Assembly (NCBI GenBank): GCA_024275615.1
Contig: JAJRYU010000748.1
Location: 1-10,677, forward strand
Source of the DNA: Planctomycetota bacterium
Lineage (GTDB): Bacteria > Planctomycetota > GCA-002687715 > DRQF01
DNA: 10,677 nucleotides
Reading direction: 5' to 3'
Below, piece after piece: positions 1 through 6,640 of the stretch. The number at the start of each line of letters is the position of its first letter. Position 1 is the stretch's first letter. The position numbers were made by a program, and so were the translations under genes. The notes under the pieces are model-generated. The model saw nothing but the letters and a program-made list of their open reading frames with translations. It had not been told where the DNA came from and did no database searches.

Positions 1-280
1 AAACGAAAAGAGCTAGCATAGGGGCAAAGACGTAGAGCCTGCGATTGGCATGATTCGGGGCGAACTCTTCTTTCGTCAGCAGTTTCACGACGTCGGAAAT
101 GTTGTGCACCATACCGGCAAGACGAAGTCCCAGGCCAGGAACAAAGGCGCGGTTTGGCCCGATACGATCAGCAATGAACGCCGAGCCCTTGCGCTCGAGG
201 AAGATCATCACGGGGATCATCTGCAAGAGCAGCAACCAGGGCACTGCAGCTTTGAGTAACAACCAACCGAATCCATCCAT
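1..280 (-). CDS. nuoH: NADH-quinone oxidoreductase subunit H, N-terminal part (cut by window edge)
   Basis: NuoH is the membrane subunit of complex I that sits at the junction with the hydrophilic arm and helps form the quinone-binding chamber. Only the first 93 codons are in the window. They begin with a hydrophobic helix (about residues 5-28), followed by the family signature ERKGSAFIADRIGPNRA (29-45), an amphipathic stretch containing DVVKLLTKEEF (63-73) and the start of the next helix (LYVFAPMLALF). This pattern of ERK, R-GPNR and KLL-KE-F is diagnostic for NuoH. The ATG at 280 lies 16 nt after the nuoG stop, with an AAGGG ribosome site at 296-292. The gene is the last one visible in the nuo operon. 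The remaining membrane genes (nuoI to nuoN) would be expected beyond the left edge; that is inference. Confidence 0.95.
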   Translation of the reverse strand, partial: MDGFGWLLLKAAVPWLLLLQMIPVMIFLERKGSAFIADRIGPNRAFVPGLGLRLAGMVHNISDVVKLLTKEEFAPNHANRRLYVFAPMLALFV

Positions 281-296
281 CGTCAGACTTACCCTT

Positions 297-1898
297 CTAG
301 GCGCGTGCGGTTTGCCCCGCGCCGACTGCCGAACCTTGTTTCCCTATCTTGCCGTAGTCCAGCCCTTCAAAAGCTGAGACTTGCATGGTCAACTCGTTGA
401 AGAGTTCCATCGCATTTTGTGTTTGCCATTCTGTGCCCATGATCGCCGCGACTTCATGCATCAAAGCGATCTCAGTACGCAAGACAAATTTCTTCCTGAG
501 AACCGGTGTGATTCTTTGAACGTGACCATTTTTGTTGGTCCACGTGCCGTCCTTCTCAGCATAACTTGTCGTCGGCAAGACAACTGAAGCCGCTTCACTC
601 GTCGGCGACACATTGGGCTGCATGCATATCTTGTGCTTGATTGCCGTGAATGCTGACGTCGTCGCTTGGTCCCGCCATTCGCATAGGACATCGGCATTTA
701 AGGTGATGACCGCCACCTTCTTGTTGAGGTAGGAGCTCAAATCTCTGGTGCAGGCGGCCTCATCGATGAGTTTCGCCCCGAAGCGATTCGGATGTTTGTC
801 GGCGGCAATGAGGAAATCATCAGAATAGCCATCTTCGCGGTTAGCAATAATGGCAATCTCGTTGGTCCCAAAAACATCCTTCATCAACTTCTTGAACAGC
901 CAAAGCTCTTCATTGGTGCAGTCGTAACTGGCGATACCAGCGACCAGGTCTTCGCCACGTTCCACCAGAGGCAGCAAGGCGTTGCGAATCGTACCGAACG
1001 CACCATCCCAACCAATTTCGATGCTGGAAGCGACCGGCTGGATCAAACGATCATCGTTGATTTGATTGTATTCACTTCTGCCGAAGTCACACATCCAAGC
1101 CTTGTTGACGTTGTAATTGCGCCTGGGTTTCAAGCGGTAAGCGACACCGTTGTAGTCTTCCAGAGTTGTCTGTTCGTAGTGGCTTAGTTGGGTGTTGCAA
1201 CCCGTGGCGCAACCTGGACAAATGCTATTGTCTTTCTTCAGATACCAGGACCTGGCCTGGAAACGGAAATCACGGCTGGTAAGAGCGCCCACAGGACAAA
1301 TATCTGCGGTATTCACCGAGTAGTTGTTGTCGAGTTTCTTGTCCGGGAAAGTGCTAATCGTGGTGTGATCGCCGCGATTCAACAGACGCAACTCGCCGGT
1401 CCCTGTCACTTCATCGCAAAAACGAACACATCGGCTACAGGCGACGCAACGCTCTTGGTCGAGCATGACTCGCGGACCAACCTCGATTGCCTTGCCTTTT
1501 TTGACCTTGTCTTCGACGGCCACCACCGAATCGCGACGGTCGTGTTCCATGTAGTAGTTTTGCAGCTTGCATTCGCCCGCCTGATCGCAGACTGGACAAT
1601 CAATGGGATGATTGATCAGCAAGAACTCCATGATTGCCGCCCGATTCTCCTTGACGGAGTCACTCTCCGTGTTGACAGCCATCCCTTCCGTGGCAACGGT
1701 ATTGCAAGCAATGGGGAGTCCGCGCATACCCTCAACTTCGACCACGCACATGCGACAGTTACCCGCGACCGAAAGATCACGGTGGTAGCAAAAGTGTGGC
1801 ACTTTCGTTTTCGCCACCCTTGCCGCTTCGATCAAGTTGGTGCCCTTAGGTACTTCGACCTCGCGACCATTGATTGTGAGTTTGACTGTTTCGCTCAC
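297..1898 (-). CDS. nuoG: NADH-quinone oxidoreductase subunit G, short form with four Fe-S cluster sites
   Basis: NuoG carries electrons from the NuoE/F module towards NuoI and NuoB in the peripheral arm of complex I. The 533-residue protein shows an N-terminal 2Fe-2S ferredoxin domain with C37, C48, C51 and C65 (N1b), then H97/C101/C104/C110 (His-ligated N5), C151/C154/C157/C201 (N4) and a CPGCATGC motif with C227/C230/C234/C270 (N7 type). The remainder is a molybdopterin-oxidoreductase-like domain ending with VVLPTTSYAEKDGTW (439-453) and a glycine/alanine tail. It is much shorter than the roughly 780-910 residues of the Thermus and E. coli forms, so the C-terminal domain is reduced. I chose the GTG at 1898 over the longer frame opening at 1949 because AGGAG lies 6 nt upstream at 1909-1905 and the protein then starts right at the ferredoxin fold, one base after the nuoF stop. 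The longer frame would overlap nuoF by about 50 nt. Confidence 0.95.
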   Translation of the reverse strand: MSETVKLTINGREVEVPKGTNLIEAARVAKTKVPHFCYHRDLSVAGNCRMCVVEVEGMRGLPIACNTVATEGMAVNTESDSVKENRAAIMEFLLINHPIDCPVCDQAGECKLQNYYMEHDRRDSVVAVEDKVKKGKAIEVGPRVMLDQERCVACSRCVRFCDEVTGTGELRLLNRGDHTTISTFPDKKLDNNYSVNTADICPVGALTSRDFRFQARSWYLKKDNSICPGCATGCNTQLSHYEQTTLEDYNGVAYRLKPRRNYNVNKAWMCDFGRSEYNQINDDRLIQPVASSIEIGWDGAFGTIRNALLPLVERGEDLVAGIASYDCTNEELWLFKKLMKDVFGTNEIAIIANREDGYSDDFLIAADKHPNRFGAKLIDEAACTRDLSSYLNKKVAVITLNADVLCEWRDQATTSAFTAIKHKICMQPNVSPTSEAASVVLPTTSYAEKDGTWTNKNGHVQRITPVLRKKFVLRTEIALMHEVAAIMGTEWQTQNAMELFNELTMQVSAFEGLDYGKIGKQGSAVGAGQTARA

Positions 1899-1899
1899 C

Positions 1900-3165
1900 T
1901 CAATCTCCTGCAGCCGTATTTGAGACCGGAAGTAGGGCTTCAAACTCATGCTTGAAGTGCTTGAAGAAACTCTGGATTGGCATCGACATGGAAGACGCCA
2001 AGAAACAGATGGTCGTGCCAGACATGAATCTGGCGATGCGTGACAAAGTCTCTAGGTCTTCGTCTTGCCCTTGGCCTTCATAGACCCGGTGAAGGATTCT
2101 TGCCCCCCAACCGGTACCTTCTCGGCAAGGTGTGCACTGCCCACATGACTCATGGGCGTAGAACCGACCCAAGATATCCAGTAGTTCCGGCATGCTTTGA
2201 TGCTCGTCAATAGCGATGACACCGCCAGAGCCTAGCAAGGACCCTGCTTCTTGAACTGACTCATAGTCAAGGTTCATAGCCATGGCGTCCTTGGCCGGTA
2301 GAACTGGCACTGATGAGCCGCCGGGAATGATTGCTTTGAGTTTCACGTCGTCCAAAGGCCCGCCACACTCTTTGTTGATGAGATCGGCCATGGGATAGCC
2401 CATTTCAACCTCATAGACACCAGGTTTGTTGACCGCACCTGATACGCTGAAGAGTTTTGTGCCTTTACTTTTCTCAGTGCCCAGAGCGCTGTAAGACTCG
2501 CCACCATTGTTGACGATCCACGGCACCGCTGCCAAAGATTCAACATTGTTGACAATCGTCGGGCAGCCAAATGCACCTTCAACCGCAGGAAAAGGCGGCT
2601 TCAATTTGGGCTGCCCCTGTTTTCCTTCCACGCTGGAGATAAGACCGGTCTCCTCACCGCAGACATACGCACCTGCACCCCGGTGAACTGCAAAATCGAT
2701 GTCCCAGCCGGAGCCACAAACATTTTTGCCAATCAGACCTTTCTCTTTGAGCAATGCGACGGCTGCGCGCATGCGCCGTTCAGAGAGGTCGAATTCGCCG
2801 CGGATATACCAAAACGCCATCTTCGCTTGGATGGCGTAGGCGGCGATGAGCGCCCCTTCCAGACACATGAAAGGAAGCTCTTCCATGAGCACGCGGTCTT
2901 TGCAAGTGCCTGGTTCTGATTCATCAGCGTTGATGCACAGGTAGACCGGCTTGTCTATGCCTTTGGGCACAAACCCCCACTTCACGCCGGTTGGGAATCC
3001 CGCGCCGCCCCGGCCACGCAAACCAGAGCTCTTGACCTCCTCAATTACCTCTTCTGGAGTCATTTTGAGGGCTTTCTCAAGAGCCGAAAATCCGCCGGCA
3101 GCTTGCCATCCATCGAAAGTATCGATGTCTTTTTTGCCGCGATGTTCGAAGAGAACCTTCGTCAC
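1900..3165 (-). CDS. nuoF: NADH-quinone oxidoreductase subunit F (NADH- and FMN-binding)
   Basis: NuoF binds NADH and FMN and is the electron entry point of complex I. At 421 residues it has normal family length. The glycine-rich FMN/NADH site LRGRGGAGFPTG spans residues 49-60, followed by NADESEPGTCKDR (79-91) and the nucleotide loop GAGAYVCGEETG (163-174). The N3 4Fe-4S cluster ligands are C341, C344 and C347 in ESCGQCTPCREG, plus C387. Two usually conserved places differ: GEETGLISS has Gly where Ala is common, and the last cysteine is followed by FLASS rather than the common ALGD. The start is GTG at 3165, 6 nt after the nuoE stop, with GGAG inside the nuoE end as ribosome site. The stop codon is one base from the nuoG start, which suggests coupled translation. 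It works with NuoE and NuoG as the NADH dehydrogenase module. Confidence 0.97.
   Translation of the reverse strand: MTKVLFEHRGKKDIDTFDGWQAAGGFSALEKALKMTPEEVIEEVKSSGLRGRGGAGFPTGVKWGFVPKGIDKPVYLCINADESEPGTCKDRVLMEELPFMCLEGALIAAYAIQAKMAFWYIRGEFDLSERRMRAAVALLKEKGLIGKNVCGSGWDIDFAVHRGAGAYVCGEETGLISSVEGKQGQPKLKPPFPAVEGAFGCPTIVNNVESLAAVPWIVNNGGESYSALGTEKSKGTKLFSVSGAVNKPGVYEVEMGYPMADLINKECGGPLDDVKLKAIIPGGSSVPVLPAKDAMAMNLDYESVQEAGSLLGSGGVIAIDEHQSMPELLDILGRFYAHESCGQCTPCREGTGWGARILHRVYEGQGQDEDLETLSRIARFMSGTTICFLASSMSMPIQSFFKHFKHEFEALLPVSNTAAGD
1905..1909 (-). promoter_or_regulatory. Ribosome binding site of nuoG
   Basis: AGGAG on the minus strand, 6 nt before the GTG at 1898 and lying inside the end of nuoF. 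It fixes the nuoG start to the GTG rather than the longer in-frame opening at 1949. Confidence 0.75.
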
Positions 3166-3171
3166 AGGGGC

Positions 3172-3702
3172 TTACTCCAGCTCATCGAGGATGCGTACCG
3201 CTGTCTCAGGGGTAAGCTCCTCGTGTAGGGTTCGATTGACTTGCAAAACAGGGGCCCACGAGCACCCTGCCAAACACTCAACGTGCTCAAGACTGAACTT
3301 GCCGTCGGCAGTCATTTCGCCATTCTTAAGACCGAGTTTTTCTTCTACTGCATTGATGATCTTCGGTGCTCCTCGCAGATGGCAGGAGATGTTCCGGCAC
3401 ACTTGGACGTGGTACTTGCCAGCGGGTTTCTGGTGATACATGGTGTAAAAAGTCACCACACCCAAAACATGAGAAGGAGCGCACGCACAACGCTTGGCGG
3501 CATACTCCATCCACGCTGGCGACACCCAACCGGCCTCTTCTTGAATAGCCCAGAGCACAGGCAGCAAGGTGGCCAATTTGGTCGGATAGCGCGACTGAAG
3601 ATCGTCGATGTACGCTTCCCGTTCTGGCGAGAGGCAAAGATCCTCGTTGCCTGCATCCTTTACGTCAGTGACCGGAGCCTGGTTGTCGTCATGATGGCTC
3701 AT
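3172..3702 (-). CDS. nuoE: NADH-quinone oxidoreductase subunit E (2Fe-2S, thioredoxin-like)
   Basis: NuoE is the 24-kDa-type subunit that pairs with NuoF and carries the off-pathway 2Fe-2S cluster N1a. The protein is 176 residues, typical for the family. An acidic, His/Asp-rich leader (1-25) precedes the helical bundle with YPTKLATLLPVLWAIQEEAGW (39-59; family pattern of an aliphatic run followed by QE-GW). The thioredoxin-like domain carries the ligands C102 and C107 in CRNISC, then C143 and C147 in CLAGC. The ATG overlaps the nuoCD stop codon by one base (TGATG at 3704-3700), so it is probably translated by termination-reinitiation. The stop is 6 nt before nuoF. Confidence 0.96.
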   Translation of the reverse strand: MSHHDDNQAPVTDVKDAGNEDLCLSPEREAYIDDLQSRYPTKLATLLPVLWAIQEEAGWVSPAWMEYAAKRCACAPSHVLGVVTFYTMYHQKPAGKYHVQVCRNISCHLRGAPKIINAVEEKLGLKNGEMTADGKFSLEHVECLAGCSWAPVLQVNRTLHEELTPETAVRILDELE

Positions 3703-5411
3703 CAGCGATCCAATTCCCCTGCAATGATGTTAAGCGATCCCAAGGTCGGAACGGCATCGGCAATCATGTAGCCTTCAGTTATCTCAGGAAACGCCGACAG
3801 CAACGTGAAGCATGGAGGCCGGCAGCGGACCCGATAGGGGCGGCCACTGCCATCAGCGATCACGTAGAATCCGAGTTCGCCATTGGCTGCTTCGATACTG
3901 TGGTAGGCCTCGCCTTCAGGCACCTTGATACCATCATAGACCAAAACAAAGTGATTCATCAGACCTTCGATCGAGCCGTAGACATTTTCTTTTTCTGGCA
4001 ATTGGACTCGTTTGTCGGCGCTCATCACCGGCCCATCGGGCAAACGATCCAAGGCCTGCTCAATGATGCGCATGCTCTGAACGATTTCGTCGAAACGGAT
4101 CAAGGCGCGGTCGTGGACATCGCCGTTTTCTCTAAGTGGCACGTCCCAGTCGAGGTCACCATATTGGTAGTAGGGCTTAGCCTTTCGAACGTCGTAGTCC
4201 ACACCTGTGGCCCGCAAACATGGCCCGGTCCAAGAGTAGTTGAGGGCCTGCTCTTTAGTAATGACACCGATGCCTACAGTACGGTCGAGGAAAATGCGGT
4301 TCTTCTTGATCAGGCCCAAAACATCGGCAACGCCTTTGGGAATCTCTTTGAGAATTTCCCTGACTTTGCCGACGAATCCAGGATTCAGGTCATAGGCGAC
4401 CCCACCGATACGAACGTAGGTGCTGGTGAGACGAGCACCGCAGAGCTCCTCCATGATCTGATAGACCCGTTCCCGCAGATTGAACAGATACCAGAAGTTA
4501 GTAAGAGCTCCTAGGTCGACAAGCATGGCACCCACGCACACACAATGATCGATGATCCGAGACAACTCCGAGATGATGATGCGGATGTATTGGGTCCGCT
4601 CCGGTACTTCGACGCCGATCATTTTTTCAACTGTGTGACACCAACCGACATTGTTCAACATGGCTGAGCAATAGTTCAACCGATCGGTGTAGGGAATCAC
4701 CATGGTCCAGGTGCCGGTTTCACTGTGTTTTTCGAATCCTCGGTGAAGATAGCCGATCTCAGGGGCGAGTTTGACGATGGTCTCACCGTCGAGCTTGCCG
4801 AAGAATCGTAGGGTACCATGGGTGGCCGGATGGGCGGGCCCGATATTGATGGGGATCAACTCCGAAAAACCATTGTCGGCCGGGTTCTCACCATACTCAC
4901 CGATCTCATCCATCAGTGATTCGGTCTCGTCAAGCCACTGTCCATCGTGGATGTTGTAGTCTTTCCGCAAGGCATGACCGACAAATTTGTGGTGTGTCAT
5001 GATGCGCTTGAGGTTGGGATGGCCGACAAAGTGGACACCGAAGAGATCAAAGACCTCACGTTCAAGCCAATTCGCCGATTTCCAAATGCCACACACGGAA
5101 GGCATGGAACAATCCGCTTCAGAAACAGGTACTTTGATCCGTAATTCCCGTTTGGCCTGCATGTTGAGCAGGTGATAGACCACTTGGAATCGTTCGGGCC
5201 AGTCGTCCTCAAGTTTGAGACCGTCTGCAGCGCTCAAATCCACCAAGAAGCTATAACCGCATGAGGCATCACTCTTCAGGAATTCTAGGACATCGACAAT
5301 CTGGTCCTTGGCCACGGTCAGGCAATCCATGCCGCCGCAGGTCTCGACTGCAAGAATTGCGTCGGCGAATTGAGACTTCAGGCCCTCAAATGAATCTACG
5401 GCGCTTGCCAC
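3702..5411 (-). CDS. nuoCD: NADH-quinone oxidoreductase fused subunits C and D
   Basis: This single 569-residue protein contains both the NuoC (30-kDa) and NuoD (49-kDa) subunits, which together with NuoB form the quinone-reduction site. The NuoC part covers about residues 1-160, with the signature WLEREVFDLFGVHFVGHPNL (115-134) and GHALRKDY (145-152). After a short acidic linker (about 160-185), the NuoD part begins with IGPAHPATHGTLRFFGKLDG (190-209), YLHRGFEK (221-228) and IPYTDRLNY (239-247). It ends with the hydrogenase-like tail RPPCFTLLSAFPE and SLNIIAGELDR. No stop or frameshift separates the halves. Fused CD is well known in E. coli and several other lineages. The start is GTG at 5411, directly after the nuoB stop, with a strong AGGAGGGG at 5426-5419, 7 nt away. 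Confidence 0.97.
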   Translation of the reverse strand: MASAVDSFEGLKSQFADAILAVETCGGMDCLTVAKDQIVDVLEFLKSDASCGYSFLVDLSAADGLKLEDDWPERFQVVYHLLNMQAKRELRIKVPVSEADCSMPSVCGIWKSANWLEREVFDLFGVHFVGHPNLKRIMTHHKFVGHALRKDYNIHDGQWLDETESLMDEIGEYGENPADNGFSELIPINIGPAHPATHGTLRFFGKLDGETIVKLAPEIGYLHRGFEKHSETGTWTMVIPYTDRLNYCSAMLNNVGWCHTVEKMIGVEVPERTQYIRIIISELSRIIDHCVCVGAMLVDLGALTNFWYLFNLRERVYQIMEELCGARLTSTYVRIGGVAYDLNPGFVGKVREILKEIPKGVADVLGLIKKNRIFLDRTVGIGVITKEQALNYSWTGPCLRATGVDYDVRKAKPYYQYGDLDWDVPLRENGDVHDRALIRFDEIVQSMRIIEQALDRLPDGPVMSADKRVQLPEKENVYGSIEGLMNHFVLVYDGIKVPEGEAYHSIEAANGELGFYVIADGSGRPYRVRCRPPCFTLLSAFPEITEGYMIADAVPTLGSLNIIAGELDR

Positions 5412-6002
5412 CTAACATCCCCTCCTGATGCCGCGATCTGCGGGATCGACCGGGGGTACGCCCCAATTGGTGTCGCTATCGGGCCGTAACTGCGGCCTGC
5501 GTTCACGGTAATGTTCCTCGATTTCCTCACCGGCGATCTTCTTCTGCAAAGCGATCAGAGCGTCAAAGAAGGCCTCAGGACGGGGGGGGCAACCGGGAAG
5601 ATAGACATCTACGGGAATCACACGATCGATGCCCTGAACCACGGAATAGTTGTTGTAGAAACCGCCCGACGCGGCGCAGACGCCAAAAGCAATGACCCAC
5701 TTGGGCTCCAACATCTGCTCATAAATCTTCTTAAGTATCGGCACCATCTTGTAGGTGATGGTGCCAGCAACGATGAGGAGATCGGCTTGGCGCGGGCTAA
5801 ACCGGACGAGTTCGGCGCCAAACCGCGAAATGTCATGAGTGTTGCCAACAGCCCCCATGAATTCGATGCCGCAACAGGCGGTGGCGAACGGGTAGGGCCA
5901 CAAACTGTTCGATCGGCCCCAATTCACCACATCATTAATAACATGGTCGAGTTTAGTGGCGACGAAACCGGTCTTGTTGGCGAAGAAATTCTCTAATCCC
6001 AC
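5412..6002 (-). CDS. nuoB: NADH-quinone oxidoreductase subunit B (cluster N2)
   Basis: NuoB carries the terminal 4Fe-4S cluster N2, which hands electrons to quinone. The protein is 196 residues. The cluster ligands are the tandem cysteines C43 and C44 in ATACCGIEFMG, C109 in FGVCAASGG and C138 in YLPGCPPRPE, all in the usual order. The last 45 residues are charged and proline-rich and probably extend from the fold. The start is GTG at 6002, overlapping the end of nuoA by 10 bases, with GAGGAG at 6015-6010 spaced 7 nt. The codons around C138 contain a run of eight C residues on the coding strand, a place to check for sequencing or replication slippage; the frame is intact here. Confidence 0.97.
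   Translation of the reverse strand: MGLENFFANKTGFVATKLDHVINDVVNWGRSNSLWPYPFATACCGIEFMGAVGNTHDISRFGAELVRFSPRQADLLIVAGTITYKMVPILKKIYEQMLEPKWVIAFGVCAASGGFYNNYSVVQGIDRVIPVDVYLPGCPPRPEAFFDALIALQKKIAGEEIEEHYRERRPQLRPDSDTNWGVPPVDPADRGIRRGC
5419..5426 (-). promoter_or_regulatory. Strong ribosome binding site of nuoCD
   Basis: AGGAGGGG within the last codons of nuoB, 7 nt before the nuoCD GTG. It is the strongest Shine-Dalgarno match in the operon and compensates for the GTG start. Confidence 0.75.
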
Positions 6003-6352
6003 TCCAGAGCTCCTCGCTTGATGATGTAGAAGAGGCCAATGGCCAGGACACCGAGAAAGACGGCCATCTCGACCAGCATGCCGATGCCATGGCTCTCACG
6101 AAAGAGCAGAGCCCAGGGAAAGAGAAAGGCAACTTCAACGTCGAAGACGAGAAAGAGGACGGCGACTTGATAAAACTTCACCGAGAAACGGCGCTTGGCG
6201 TCCACCTGGGGCGTGACACCGCACTCGTAAACAGAGAGCTTCACTTCTGTCGGGCGCTTCGGTCCCAAGATATAGCCCAATATCGCCATCGCCGCTGGCA
6301 CGATGGCGGCCAACGCCAAGACGATCAATAGGGATGCAACTGCCGTGTTCAT
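5993..6352 (-). CDS. nuoA: NADH-quinone oxidoreductase subunit A (membrane)
   Basis: NuoA is a small membrane subunit next to NuoH, linked to the loop that couples quinone reduction to proton pumping. The 119-residue protein has three hydrophobic helices at about 5-29, 60-82 and 91-112. The conserved loop after helix 1 contains YECG (42-45), and the second helix carries the family's acidic pair in FDVEVAFLFPW (D71, E73). It is the first gene of the operon. The ATG at 6352 has only a weak purine-rich stretch upstream (GGATG about 13 nt away), and an in-frame TAA two codons upstream limits the start. Expression probably depends on a promoter in 6353-6640. Confidence 0.95.
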   Translation of the reverse strand: MNTAVASLLIVLALAAIVPAAMAILGYILGPKRPTEVKLSVYECGVTPQVDAKRRFSVKFYQVAVLFLVFDVEVAFLFPWALLFRESHGIGMLVEMAVFLGVLAIGLFYIIKRGALEWD

Positions 6353-6640
6353 ATAGTGTTACATCATCCAGTAGACATGTTGAAGAGTCCCGCCCAAGCC
6401 AGACGCCGGGGCTGCGGAATTGTACGTAGCGCCACCCGATCCAACAAGATGAGCAATGTGCCGCGAATCTTGAGAATGAGGTGGGGGATTTCCCGGAGCA
6501 TGAACGCTCGCCGTCTGCGATGTCCCAAGATCAGTCGGCGTTGATGCCCCCTCGATTGTGGAATTCACTGGGCTAAGGTCGTGTACCCCTTTAGTGTCAA
6601 CGATCAAGAAGTGCACGTACCAATAGCGTGGGAAAAAATC
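6353..6640. other. Divergent intergenic region between nuoA and the protease gene
   Basis: This 288-bp stretch separates two divergent genes and must hold the nuo operon promoter and probably the protease promoter. On the minus strand a perfect TTGACA -35-like hexamer is seen at 6600-6595, but no good -10 hexamer lies 16-18 nt downstream (CCTTAG is nearest), so I do not call a promoter. On the plus strand a GGGA at about 6630-6633 is the likely ribosome site for the protease. An open frame of 85 codons on the minus strand (6616-6359) was considered and rejected. No terminator-like hairpin or RNA gene was recognised. Confidence 0.6.

Noticed and set aside
1188..1955. A 255-codon plus-strand open frame antisense to nuoG
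   Set aside because: It is a shadow of the nuoG codons on the opposite strand, with no domain or ribosome site; all Fe-S motifs of NuoG are on the minus strand.
6595..6600. sigma-70 promoter for nuo from TTGACA
   Set aside because: No acceptable -10 hexamer at 16-18 nt, so a single hexamer match was not called a promoter.
6359..6616. An 85-codon minus-strand open frame just upstream of nuoA, ending 6 nt before its ATG
   Set aside because: It starts with GTG without a ribosome site, is low in complexity (Ser/Thr/Pro-rich), shows no recognisable domain or membrane segment, and fills the region where the nuo promoter is needed. It would be worth rechecking only if conserved in relatives.
6581..6640. 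Upstream GTG start for the protease
   Set aside because: It would place 20 mostly polar residues before a normal signal peptide; the ATG at 6641 starts right at that peptide.
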